Positions 8,732-17,209 of a DNA stretch of 64,000 bases are shown here, piece by piece. A model generated the notes under the pieces. The model worked only from the letters and a program-made list of their open reading frames with translations, had not been told where the DNA came from and did not search any database. Positions within the stretch are counted from its first letter, which is position 1. Each line of letters opens with the position of its first letter. The DNA is from Streptomyces echinatus (GTDB lineage Bacteria; Actinomycetota; Actinomycetes; Streptomycetales; Streptomycetaceae), in NCBI RefSeq assembly GCF_014203595.1, contig NZ_JACHJK010000009.1, positions 1-64,000 of the forward strand, given 5' to 3'. The position numbers and the translations under genes are program-made.

Positions 8732-9640
8732 TCAGGCTCCGCAGGACCTGAGGAAGCGGCGGGTGCGTACGGCGATCGGCAGCGGTACGTCCGGCTCGCA
8801 CGGGTACATGTCCTGCTCGACGATGGCGAACAGCTCCACACCCAGCTTCTGCGCCGCCTGCAGCACCGGCCCCAGCTCCGGGACGCCGGAGGGCGGTTCG
8901 CACATCACCCCGCGCCGCACGGCCGGCCCGAACGGCACCCCGCCCGCGACCACCCCGGCGAGGATCTCCGGGTCGACCTGCTTCAGGTGCAGGTACCCGA
9001 TGCGCTCGCCGTAGGTCTCGATCAGCTTGACGCTGTCGCCGCCGCAGTAGGCGTAGTGCCCGGTGTCCAGGCAGAGGCCGACCAGGTCGGCGTCGGTCGA
9101 GTCCAGGAAGCGTTCGACGTGTTGCTCGGTGTCGATGTGGGTGTCGGCGTGCGGGTGCACGACGATGTCCAGGCCGTAGGTCTCCCTGACCTCGTGGCCG
9201 AGCCGCTCCATGCCCTTCGTCAGGTGGGCCCACTGCTCGGCGGTCAGCTCGGGCGGCTCCAGGATCTCGGCGGTCCTGTCGTCCCGCCAGAAGGAGGGGA
9301 TCACCACCAGGTGCCGGGCGCCCATGGCCCCGGTGAGCGCGGCGACCTGGCTGACGTGGGCCCAGGTCTCCTCCCAGACGGCGGGGCCGCGGTGCATGCC
9401 GGTGAAGACGGTGCCCGCCGAGACCTTCAGGTTCCGCCGGGCCACCTCCTCGGTGAGCCGCGCCGGGTCGGTGGGCAGGTAGCCGTACGGGCCCAGCTCG
9501 ATCCAGTCGTAGCCGGCCCCGGCGACCTCGTCGAGGAAGCGGTCCCAGGGCACCTGGCGCGGGTCGTCGGGGAACCAGACGCCCCAGGAGTCGGGGGCCG
9601 AGCCGACCCGGATGCGGTCGAGCGGGGTGGGGTGCGCCAT
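8732..9640 (-). CDS. IolE-like sugar phosphate isomerase/epimerase (TIM barrel)
   Basis: 302 residues of the AP-endonuclease-2/xylose-isomerase-like TIM barrel family. The N-terminal stretch SAPDSWGVWFPDDPR, then YDWIELGPYGYLP, is characteristic of the inosose dehydratase-like branch. Metal-ligand candidates are the E of WIELG, the H pair in VVHPHADTHID, D in CLDTGHYAY, H in YLHLKQVD and E in AIVEQDM. It is the last gene of a minus-strand operon, one base after the ABC ATPase stop (TGAGATG), so translation is probably coupled. Dehydration or epimerisation of a keto-cyclitol or sugar is inferred. Downstream, 8712-8726 holds an odd T5G8 run. Confidence 0.82.
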   Translation of the reverse strand: MAHPTPLDRIRVGSAPDSWGVWFPDDPRQVPWDRFLDEVAGAGYDWIELGPYGYLPTDPARLTEEVARRNLKVSAGTVFTGMHRGPAVWEETWAHVSQVAALTGAMGARHLVVIPSFWRDDRTAEILEPPELTAEQWAHLTKGMERLGHEVRETYGLDIVVHPHADTHIDTEQHVERFLDSTDADLVGLCLDTGHYAYCGGDSVKLIETYGERIGYLHLKQVDPEILAGVVAGGVPFGPAVRRGVMCEPPSGVPELGPVLQAAQKLGVELFAIVEQDMYPCEPDVPLPIAVRTRRFLRSCGA

Positions 9641-9641
9641 C

Positions 9642-10553
9642 TCAGGGTGTTCCTTCCGGGGAGGTCGCCACGGGTGCGGTCAGGTCGCTCTCCTCGGGCA
9701 GTTCCTCGACGTCGACGCCCCGGACCTGGGCCAGCTCGTGCTTGAGCGCGGCGAGTTCGGCGCCGCCGGCCATGTGGTTGGTCAGCTCCTCCAGGCCGAT
9801 CTCGCTGCGGTCGGCGGACAGTTCGAGGGTGCCCAGGCGCAGGACGCTGAAGTGGTCGCCGACCATGTAGGCGTGGTGGGGGTTGTGGGTGATGAAGATG
9901 ACGCCGAGGCCGCGGTCGCGGGCGGCGGCGATGTACTTGAGCACCACGCCGGACTGCTTCACGCCGAGGGCGGCGGTCGGCTCGTCCAGGATGAGGACGC
10001 GGGCGCCGAAGTAGACGGCCCGGGCGATGGCCACGCACTGGCGCTGGCCGCCGGAGAGGGTGCCGATGGGCTGTTCCAGGTCGTCCAGGGCGATGCCCAT
10101 GTTGCGCAGTTCCCGGTCGGCGGTGGCCTTCATCCGGGCGATGTCGAGGCGGCGGACGGGCCAGGGTCCCCGGGTCATCTCCGAGCCGAGGAAGAAGTTC
10201 CGCCACACCGGCATCAGCGGGACGGTGGCGAGGTCCTGGTAGACGGTGGCGATACCGCGGTCGAGGGCCTCGCGCGGGGTGGCGAAACGCACCGGCCGGC
10301 CGTCGACGAGGAAGTCGCCCTCGGTGTGCCGGTGCAGCCCTGAGATGATCTTGATGAGAGTGGACTTGCCGGCGCCGTTGTCGCCGAGCACGCAGGTGAC
10401 CCGGCCGGCGTGGACCTGGAGGTCGACGCCGTGCAGGGCGCGGATGTTGCCGTAGGACTTTCCGGCGCCGCGCAGTTCGACCAGGGGCCCGCCCTCGGCG
10501 GGGGCGCTGTCCTTCAGGACGGCGCCGTGGGTTCCGGATGGGTTGTCAGTCAT
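9642..10553 (-). CDS. Sugar ABC importer ATP-binding protein
   Basis: 303 residues with a single nucleotide-binding domain: Walker A GDNGAGKST (57-65), Q-loop in TVYQDLA, signature LSGGQRQ, Walker B VLILDEPTAAL, H-loop ITHNP. RbsA/MglA proteins of this transporter class usually carry two such domains in about 500 residues; this short form is like FrcA-type ATPases. It energises import with the permease and binding protein encoded upstream. It lies 3 bases after the permease stop in the same operon. The last ~60 residues are an acidic, variable tail. Confidence 0.92.
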   Translation of the reverse strand: MTDNPSGTHGAVLKDSAPAEGGPLVELRGAGKSYGNIRALHGVDLQVHAGRVTCVLGDNGAGKSTLIKIISGLHRHTEGDFLVDGRPVRFATPREALDRGIATVYQDLATVPLMPVWRNFFLGSEMTRGPWPVRRLDIARMKATADRELRNMGIALDDLEQPIGTLSGGQRQCVAIARAVYFGARVLILDEPTAALGVKQSGVVLKYIAAARDRGLGVIFITHNPHHAYMVGDHFSVLRLGTLELSADRSEIGLEELTNHMAGGAELAALKHELAQVRGVDVEELPEESDLTAPVATSPEGTP

Positions 10554-10556
10554 GGG

Positions 10557-11636
10557 TCACCTCCGGGTCGCCGCGCGGCTGACCCACAGATTGATCAGGA
10601 CGGCGCCGAGCAGCATCACGCCGAGGAAGGCCTTGAACCAGTCGGGGTTCCAGCCGGCGTAGACGATGCCCTGCTGCACCATGCCGAACATGAACGCGCC
10701 GAAGACCGGGCCGATGGCCGAGCCGTAGCCGCCGGTGAGCAGGCAGCCTCCGATGACGGCCGCGGCGATGTAGATCAGCTCCTGCCCGACGCCCTCGCCG
10801 GACTGCACGGTGTTGAACGCGAACAGGTTGTGCATGCCGACGAACCAGGCGCCGAACCCGACCAGCATGAACAGCGAGATCTTGGTGAAGGTCACCGGGA
10901 CGCCGACCGCGCGGGCGCTGTCCTTGTTGCCGCCGACCGCGAAGATCCAGTTGCCGTACTTGGTGCGCAGCAGCACCCAGGTGGCCAGGGCGGCGAAGAC
11001 CAGCCACCAGACCACGGTGATCTTCACCTGGACCCCGCCCACGTCGAAGGAGGAGGCGAAGATCTTCTTGGCCTGGCCGAAGCCGTCCATGTCGCTGATG
11101 TCGTCGGTGGCGACGTTGCTCGTGACGAGCTTGGTGACCGCGAGGTTGGCGCCCTGGAGGATCAGGAAGGTGCCGAGGGTGACCAGGAAGCTGGGCAGCC
11201 CGGTCTTCACCACCATCCAGCCGTTGAACGCGCCGATCGCGAGGGACGCGACCAGGGCGACGATCACGCCGGTCCACACGTTCAGGGTCAGCTGGTAGCT
11301 GATCATGCTCGCGGTGAGCGCGGAGGAGATCACCGCGACGCCGGAGGACAGGTCGAACTCGCCGCCGATCATCAGCAGGGCCACCGGCAGCGCCATGATC
11401 CCGATCGTCGACGACTGGTACAGGATGTTCGCCATCGAGCTGCCGTCCCGCACGGGCGGCGCGGTGATCAGGAAGAACACCAGGACGGCGAGGGCCCCGA
11501 GGAAGACGCCCACCTCGGGCCGCGCCAGGAGCCGCAGGGGCAGCGGGCGGCGGGCGGTGCGGCCGTCGGTCCGCTTCGGGCCGGACGCCGGCGGCCTGTC
11601 CACCGCCGGCTGAGCCTGCTGGGACATGCTCATCAC
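10557..11636 (-). CDS. Sugar ABC importer permease (RbsC/FrcC type)
   Basis: 359 residues with an N-terminal cytoplasmic stretch of about 40 residues and 8-10 hydrophobic helices. The family signature GGEFDLSSGVAVISSALTA is present, as are LPSFLVTLGTFLILQGANL and YGNWIFAVGGNKDSARAVGV, all typical of branched-chain/ribose-type permeases. Its ATG overlaps the stop of the binding-protein gene (ATGA), showing tight translational coupling. It moves the sugar or cyclitol through the cytoplasmic membrane. Confidence 0.93.
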   Translation of the reverse strand: MMSMSQQAQPAVDRPPASGPKRTDGRTARRPLPLRLLARPEVGVFLGALAVLVFFLITAPPVRDGSSMANILYQSSTIGIMALPVALLMIGGEFDLSSGVAVISSALTASMISYQLTLNVWTGVIVALVASLAIGAFNGWMVVKTGLPSFLVTLGTFLILQGANLAVTKLVTSNVATDDISDMDGFGQAKKIFASSFDVGGVQVKITVVWWLVFAALATWVLLRTKYGNWIFAVGGNKDSARAVGVPVTFTKISLFMLVGFGAWFVGMHNLFAFNTVQSGEGVGQELIYIAAAVIGGCLLTGGYGSAIGPVFGAFMFGMVQQGIVYAGWNPDWFKAFLGVMLLGAVLINLWVSRAATRR

Positions 11637-12652
11637 CGGGTGCCCTTCGCGGCGAACTCGGCGACCTTGTCGACGTTCGACTTGTCGACGAAGGCCGGTC
11701 CGGTGAGCACCGGCTGCTCACCGCCGCCGCTGTAGTTGCCGTTGTTCTTGTAGAGCCACAGCGCGTCGACCGCCAGATAGCCCTGCAGCCAGGGCTGCTG
11801 GTCGACGGCGAACTCGATGGTGCCGTTCTGGACCGCCTTGACCAGTTCCTTGTTGAGGTCGAAGGTGGCCACCTTGGCCTTGCTGCCGGCGTCGCCCACC
11901 GACTGGACCGCGGTCATGGCGAAGGGGGCGCCGAGGGTGACGACGGTGTCGACGGAGCTGTCCTGCTTCAGCTTCGCCGTGATCGTCGACCCCACGGACG
12001 GCATGTCGGTGCCGTTCACGTACAGGGTCTCAGCCGTGCCCTTGAACGTCTTCTTCACGCCGTCGCAGCGCTGGGTGAGGCCGACGTTGCCCTGCTCCTG
12101 GATGACGCAGATGATCTTCTTGGCGCCGGTGGTGTTGAGCTTGTCGCCGAGCGCCTCGCCCGCCACGCTCTCGTCCTGACCGAAGAACTCCAGCAGGCCG
12201 AGCTTCTTCCAGTCGCTCACTCCCGAGTTGAGACCGACCACGGGGATGCCGGCCCGCTCCGCGCCCGCGATCACGCCCTTCATCGCGTCGGGCTTGGCCA
12301 GGGTGATCGCGATGCCGTCGACCTTCTGGTCGATCGCGTTCTGCACCAGGTTGGCCTGGTTGCCCGCGTTCGGGTCGGCGGAGTAGACGAGCTTGACGTT
12401 GTCCTTGGCCGCCGCGGCCTCCGCCCCCTTGCGGACGGTGTCCCAGAAGGTGTCGCCGGGCGCCTGGTGGGTGACCAGCGCGACGGTCATGCGGGGGGTG
12501 TCGGCCTTGCCCGCGGCGGCGTTCGCCGCTTCCTCCTCTGCCTTCTTGCCGCCGTGACTGCTGGAGCAGCCGGCCAGGGTGAGGACTGCCGCGGCGGCCA
12601 CGGCCACGAGGGGGGCCGGTCCGCGGGAGCGGGGGCGAGAAGAGCGGTCCAT
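11633..12652 (-). CDS. Sugar-binding lipoprotein of ABC importer
   Basis: 339 residues. A lipoprotein signal peptide ends in LTLAGC (cleavage before Cys about residue 29). The mature part is a periplasmic-binding fold of the ribose/inositol class (PF13407): VALVTHQAPGDTFWDTVRKG, GIAITLAKPDAMKGVI, and QQPWLQGYLAVDALWL near the end. It is anchored outside the membrane and delivers substrate to the permease. First gene of the minus-strand operon, with a candidate promoter 60-88 bases upstream and the ribosome site AGGAAAG. Ligand inferred to be a sugar or inositol from the adjacent IolE- and IolG-like genes. Confidence 0.92.
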   Translation of the reverse strand: MDRSSRPRSRGPAPLVAVAAAAVLTLAGCSSSHGGKKAEEEAANAAAGKADTPRMTVALVTHQAPGDTFWDTVRKGAEAAAAKDNVKLVYSADPNAGNQANLVQNAIDQKVDGIAITLAKPDAMKGVIAGAERAGIPVVGLNSGVSDWKKLGLLEFFGQDESVAGEALGDKLNTTGAKKIICVIQEQGNVGLTQRCDGVKKTFKGTAETLYVNGTDMPSVGSTITAKLKQDSSVDTVVTLGAPFAMTAVQSVGDAGSKAKVATFDLNKELVKAVQNGTIEFAVDQQPWLQGYLAVDALWLYKNNGNYSGGGEQPVLTGPAFVDKSNVDKVAEFAAKGTR

Positions 12653-13224
12653 CTTTCCTGCACCTCACTGTGCGTGCGACGGGGCAAGGGACGCGGATGC
12701 GTTGGGACGGGATACAAGTCTCTGCCGGGCCCGCTGTCAATACTTTGTTAAGACATCATTTCACAAGCAGGTCCGAATGTAAGTACAAATCACGGGCACC
12801 CTCACCCTCCCGGCCACGCACCCGGCAGACATGAGCCCAGTACACCGCACCCGGCCGCGAACGGCACCGGGTGATCGCGCGCTCGATCCGGTGGCGACCA
12901 TGCCCACTGGACACCCCGCCATGCCTTCGCCTTTCTGCCGCTGGTCAGAACCCGAAACGGAACCCCCTGTTTCGCACAGCCCCCTCGGCCGTCCGGGCCG
13001 CGCGGGGATTCCTCGCCCGCCGGCCCCAACAACGCAGGTGGCGATGACGATTACGTTTCGGGCAAGAGACCGTCGAGTGCGCCCGGAGCTCTTGACTCAT
13101 GCGCGGACATGGGACTGTCATTACGCCCACGATGTTCGGTCGAGTTGGTTTCTGATCGGTTTCGACGACCTTTCGGTGACCGACTCATCCCCGTGGCCGA
13201 ACCCCGGATTCCTCAGGAGCCGCC
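12653..13224. other. Divergent intergenic region between two importer operons
   Basis: 572 bases without a convincing gene. The left part (12705-12800) is AT-rich for this genome and holds the importer promoter. On the plus strand, TTGACT (13092-13097) followed 18 bases later by TGTCAT is a weak promoter candidate for the second importer. TCGGT-G-ACCGA (13173-13183) is a perfect odd palindrome that could be an operator 42 bases before the next start. No regulator gene lies in this gap. Confidence 0.5.
12712..12740 (-). promoter_or_regulatory. Candidate promoter of the ABC importer operon
   Basis: On the minus strand a perfect -35 TTGACA (complement of 12735-12740), a 17-bp spacer and a weak -10 TTGTAT (complement of 12712-12717) lie in an unusually AT-rich patch. 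Transcription would start about 50 bases before the binding-protein ATG. Confidence 0.5.
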
Positions 13225-14538
13225 ATGCGCCTCTCCCCTTCCGGCCTTTCCGTCCCCGGCCCGAGCCGACGTTCCCTGCTGCGCGGAGCGAGCGGTGCCG
13301 CCCTGCTCGCCGGGGCCGGCACCCCCCTGCTGTCCGCCTGCGGAGGCAGCGCTTCCGGCTCCGACCCGAAGACCGTCACCGTCGGCTCCAACGCCTCGGA
13401 CGCGGTACCGAAGTCGGCGTTCGAGAGTGTCTACGCCGCCTTCAAGAAGCAGTCCGGCCTCACCGTCGACGTGAACACCAAGGACCACAACACCTTTCAG
13501 GAGCAGATCAACTCGTATCTGCAGGGCACTCCCGACGACGTGTTCCACTGGTTCGCCGGTTACCGCATGCAGTTCTTCGCGGCGAAGAAACTGGCCACGC
13601 CGATCGACGACGTGTGGGCGAAGATCGGGGACAACTTCCCGGAGGCGATGAAGAAGCTCAGCAAGGGCGAGGACGGCACGTTCTACTTCGTGCCGCTCAC
13701 CACGTATCCCTGGGCGGTCTTCTACCGCAGAAGCGTTTTCCGGCAGCACGGGTACCGGATACCCGCCACCTGGGACGACTTCGTCGCCCTGCTGAAGCAG
13801 ATGCAAAAGGACGGCCTGGTGCCGCTCGCCTTCGGCGACAAGGACGCCTGGCCGGCGATGGGCACCTTCGACCAGATCAACTTCCGTCTCAACGGCTACG
13901 ACTTCCACGTCGAACTGATGGCGGGCAAGGCGTCCTGGACCGACGCCAAGGTGAAGGACGTCTTCGACCACTGGGCCGAGATCCTCCCCTACCACCAGGA
14001 CGGCTTCATGGGCCGTACCTGGCAGGACGCCGCGCAGACCCTGGTGTCGAAGAAGGCGGGCATGTACCTCCTGGGCTCCTTCGTGGCCCAGCAGTTCACG
14101 AACCGGGCCGACCTGGACGACCTGGACTTCTTCCCCTTCCCGGAGATCAACTCCTCGTACGGCCAGGACACGGTCGAGGCACCGACCGACGGCTTCATGG
14201 TCAGCAGGTCCCCGAAGAACCACGCCGGTGTGGTCAAGCTGCTGGAGTACCTGGGCAGCCCGGCGGCCGAGGAGCTGTACCTCAAGACCGACCCGAGCGT
14301 GGTCGCCGCCTCCCACAAGGCCGACACCTCCTCCTACTCGGCCCTGCAGAAGAAGGCGTTCGAGATGATCGGCGGCGCCAAGAGCCTCACCCAGTTCATG
14401 GACCGCGACAGCCGGCCCGACTTCACCTCCACGGTGATGCAGCCGGGACTGCAGAAGTTCCTCCAGAACCCCAAGGACGTGGACGGCCTGCTGTCCTCCG
14501 TCGAACGCCAGAAGAAGACGATCTTCGCCTCCTCATGA
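13225..14538 (+). CDS. Sugar ABC extracellular substrate-binding lipoprotein (Tat)
   Basis: 437 residues. The N-terminus has a twin-arginine motif (PSRRSLLRGASG), a hydrophobic stretch and a lipobox LLSAC, so it is probably exported folded and lipid-anchored. The mature protein has a family 1 solute-binding fold (SBP_bac_8): QINSYLQGTPDDVFHWF, PLTTYPWAVFYRRSVF, then the sugar-site region FEMIGGAKSLTQFMDRDSRP. AGGAG lies 6 bases before ATG 13225. Two permease genes follow with 4-bp overlaps. No ATPase gene is linked, so a shared MsiK-type ATPase elsewhere is inferred, as is usual in Streptomyces. Confidence 0.93.
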   Translation: MRLSPSGLSVPGPSRRSLLRGASGAALLAGAGTPLLSACGGSASGSDPKTVTVGSNASDAVPKSAFESVYAAFKKQSGLTVDVNTKDHNTFQEQINSYLQGTPDDVFHWFAGYRMQFFAAKKLATPIDDVWAKIGDNFPEAMKKLSKGEDGTFYFVPLTTYPWAVFYRRSVFRQHGYRIPATWDDFVALLKQMQKDGLVPLAFGDKDAWPAMGTFDQINFRLNGYDFHVELMAGKASWTDAKVKDVFDHWAEILPYHQDGFMGRTWQDAAQTLVSKKAGMYLLGSFVAQQFTNRADLDDLDFFPFPEINSSYGQDTVEAPTDGFMVSRSPKNHAGVVKLLEYLGSPAAEELYLKTDPSVVAASHKADTSSYSALQKKAFEMIGGAKSLTQFMDRDSRPDFTSTVMQPGLQKFLQNPKDVDGLLSSVERQKKTIFASS

Positions 14539-15527
14539 GCGGCCCGATGACCACCGACACGACGACGAAGACCCCGGCGGCGGCAGCCGTGCCGCCGCCC
14601 GGGACCGCCCCCGGGAAGAAGCGGGTCACGCACGGCCACCGGCGCCTGCTGACCCGCCGTGACCGGTTCACGCTCGCCGTGATGGCGGGCGTGCCCACCG
14701 TCCTGCACGTGATCCTGGTCTGGGTCACCGCCATCGCCTCGATCTTCCTCGCCTTCACCACCTGGGACGGCATCGGGTTCGACTCGATCAAGTGGGTCGG
14801 CCTGGACAACTTCCGCCAGCTGTTCACCGACAACCCGCAGTTCTGGCCGGCCGTCCGGCACAACATCGTCTGGTTCGCCGCGCTGATCCTGGTCCCGACG
14901 CCGTTCGGCCTGTTCCTCGCCGTCCAGCTGGACAAGCGGATCCGGTTCACGCGGGTCTACCAGACCGCGTTCTTCCTGCCCGTCGTCATCTCGATGGCAT
15001 GCATCGGCTTCGTCTGGCAGCTGGTCTACAACCCGGACACGGGCCTGATCAACAGCGTCCTCGGCGCCAACGAGCCCGGCCACTACATCGACTGGATCGG
15101 CGACCCCGACCTCAACCTCTGGGCCGTCCTGATCGCCGCGTCCTGGCGGCACACCGGCTACATGATGATCCTGTACCTGGCCGGCCTGAAGAGTGTCGAC
15201 CCTTCGCTGCGGGAGGCCTCCGCGCTGGACGGCGCGAACGAGTGGCAGACGTTCCGGCACGTCATCTTCCCGACCCTGCGCCCGACCAACACGGTCGTCC
15301 TCGTCGTCACCATCATCGAGGCACTGCGCGCGTTCGACCTGGTCTTCGTCTTCAACAAGGGCGCCCAGGGCACCGAGTTGCTGTCGATCCTGGTCACCAA
15401 CAACATCATCGGCGAGTCCAGCCGCATCGGATACGGATCCGCCATCGCCGTCGTACTGCTGGTGATCTCCCTCGCGGTGATCATCCCGTATCTGATCGCC
15501 ACCTTCCGGAAGGAGCGGCGCGCATGA
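14535..15527 (+). CDS. Sugar ABC importer permease (MalF-like)
   Basis: 330 residues. Six hydrophobic segments follow a ~45-residue cytoplasmic head. The EAA loop that contacts the ATPase reads EASALDGANEWQTFRHVIFP. ATG 14535 overlaps the previous stop (ATGA); ATG 14547 is an alternative. It forms a heterodimer with the next gene's product in a carbohydrate uptake (CUT1) transporter. Confidence 0.93.
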   Translation: MSGPMTTDTTTKTPAAAAVPPPGTAPGKKRVTHGHRRLLTRRDRFTLAVMAGVPTVLHVILVWVTAIASIFLAFTTWDGIGFDSIKWVGLDNFRQLFTDNPQFWPAVRHNIVWFAALILVPTPFGLFLAVQLDKRIRFTRVYQTAFFLPVVISMACIGFVWQLVYNPDTGLINSVLGANEPGHYIDWIGDPDLNLWAVLIAASWRHTGYMMILYLAGLKSVDPSLREASALDGANEWQTFRHVIFPTLRPTNTVVLVVTIIEALRAFDLVFVFNKGAQGTELLSILVTNNIIGESSRIGYGSAIAVVLLVISLAVIIPYLIATFRKERRA

Positions 15528-16411
15528 GCGGCACCACCGCCCCGCTGAAGCGGCGCGCCCCGGTCCGCCCCGCCCGGGTCCTGCTGCACGTGTTCCTCGC
15601 CGGTACGGCGCTGGCCTGGCTGGCCCCGCTGCTCTGGGCGGTCTTCTCGGCCCTGCGCCCGTACAGCGAGACCAGCGACAAGGGCTACGTCTCCTGGCCG
15701 GACACGCTGAGTTTCGACAACTTCACGAACGCCTTCCAGCAGTCGGACATGCTGCACTACTTCGGCAACACCCTGGTCATCGCGATCCCGGCCGTGCTGC
15801 TGACGCTGTTCCTGTCCTCCTGTGTCGCCTTCTACGTCAGCCGGTTCGACTTCCGCCTCAACCTCGCGCTGCTGCTGGTGTTCACGGCGGGCAACCTGCT
15901 CCCCCAGCAGGTCGTCATCACCCCGCTGTACCGGCTGTACCTGCTCACGGACCTGCCGGGGATCACCGCGAGCGGCAAGCTGTACGACTCCGCCCTGGGC
16001 CTGGTCCTGATCCATGTGGCGTTCCAGTCCGGGTTCTGCGCGTTCGTGCTGAGCAACTACATGCGCTCGCTGCCGCACGAGCTGACCGAGGCCGCCCTGG
16101 TCGACGGCGCCTCGGTGTGGCGGCTGTACTGGCAGATCACGCTGCCCCTGTGCAAGCCGGCGATGGCGGCGCTGGCGACCCTGCTGTCCATCTGGATCTA
16201 CAACGACTTCTTCTGGGCCCTCGTGCTCATCTCGACCGGCGAGAACATGCCGGTCACCTCGGCCCTGAACAACCTCTCCGGCCAGTACTTCACCGACCCG
16301 AACCTGGTCGCGGCCGGCTCCCTGCTGACCGCGATCCCGACCCTGGCCGTCTACTTCGCGCTCCAGCGCCAGTTCGTCAGCGGCCTGACGCTGGGCTCCG
16401 GCAAGGGCTGA
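15524..16411 (+). CDS. Sugar ABC importer permease (MalG-like)
   Basis: 295 residues, six hydrophobic segments, EAA loop EAALVDGASVWRLYWQITLP, and a conserved C-terminal end (FALQRQFVSGLTLGSGKG) typical of MalG-like CUT1 permeases. It overlaps the preceding permease by four bases. The operon stops here. The decayed reductase on the other strand begins 13 bases later, and the secreted GH5 hydrolase starts about 800 bases downstream, which may supply the imported glycan product. Confidence 0.93.
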   Translation: MSGTTAPLKRRAPVRPARVLLHVFLAGTALAWLAPLLWAVFSALRPYSETSDKGYVSWPDTLSFDNFTNAFQQSDMLHYFGNTLVIAIPAVLLTLFLSSCVAFYVSRFDFRLNLALLLVFTAGNLLPQQVVITPLYRLYLLTDLPGITASGKLYDSALGLVLIHVAFQSGFCAFVLSNYMRSLPHELTEAALVDGASVWRLYWQITLPLCKPAMAALATLLSIWIYNDFFWALVLISTGENMPVTSALNNLSGQYFTDPNLVAAGSLLTAIPTLAVYFALQRQFVSGLTLGSGKG

Positions 16412-16423
16412 GGCGCCGCGCGG

Positions 16424-17126
16424 TCAGTGGGCCGCGTCCAGCAGGGCCCGCTGACCGCCGGTGAGTTCCAGGTCGACGACGGCGAGACTCTCGTCGAGCT
16501 GGGCCACCGAGGAGGCACCGACGAGCGGTACGACGGGCAGTTCACCGCCCAGCTGCCAGGCCGGCGTTGACGGCCGCCCCGGTCTCCCGGGCCACCTCGC
16601 GCAGCGCCGCGAGCCGGGCCGGGGTGCCGGGGTGGTCGTAGTCCGGCGGCAGCGGCTTGCCGGCACGGCTGTAGGCGCCGGTCAGCAGCGGCGAGTAGGC
16701 CACCAGGGTCAGCTCCGGCTCCGCCCGCGGACAGCTGCGGAGCTGGGCGTCGGCGGCACCGAGGCTGCCGTCAGGGAACAGTTCGCTCGGCATGTCGGTG
16801 CGCGGACGCAGATGGCTGTGCTGGTACTGCAGGGCCTCGTAGCCGGGCAGCCCCGCGGCCGCCGCGAGGGCACGGGCCCGCTCCACACCGAGCCTCTCCC
16901 TGCTGCGGTCGGCCGATTCACGGATGACCTTCGCGGACAGGCCCTCGGCGTCGTCGGTGCAGCCGGTGCCGGGCGCCGGCGGGCGGGCACCGACTGCCTC
17001 GGCACAGCGGCCGGGTACGGCGAACGAGGTCCTCGCGTCGGTGCGCGAGCCGAACAGCATCGCGCCGAGCGCGAGCACACTCACCTCCCGGCGGGTGGCG
17101 GGGTCGGTGTTCAGCCTGAAGTGCAC
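16424..17126 (-). pseudogene. Aldo/keto reductase remnant (deletions plus frameshift)
   Basis: Pieces of one aldo/keto reductase read in order but cannot make an enzyme. The frame from GTG 17126 gives an AKR start (EVSVLALGAMLFGSRTD), then jumps from RCAEAV to GARPPAPGTG, missing the stretch that carries the catalytic Asp/Tyr. A second in-frame loss joins ERLGVER directly to ARALAAAAG, removing the strands with the catalytic His and the N/Q cofactor contacts. The frame then stops at 16542. The C-terminal end continues in another frame (GGELPVVPLVGASSVAQLDE to LLDAAH, stop 16424-16426). A deletion near 16550-16565 explains the shift. Inferred from comparison with the family pattern as remembered. 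Confidence 0.8.
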
Positions 17127-17209
17127 GCGAAGTGAAGGCACTTGAAGTATGGCCGGGCTGCTGATGGGATGCGCGGCACCACACGTCACCGCCGGCCCGG
17201 AGGTCTTCT

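Noticed and set aside
12831..14534. 5' extension of the MalF-like permease frame through the intergenic region and binding-protein gene
   Set aside because: The extension overlaps the Tat lipoprotein in another frame; the ATGA overlap at 14535 gives a natural start.
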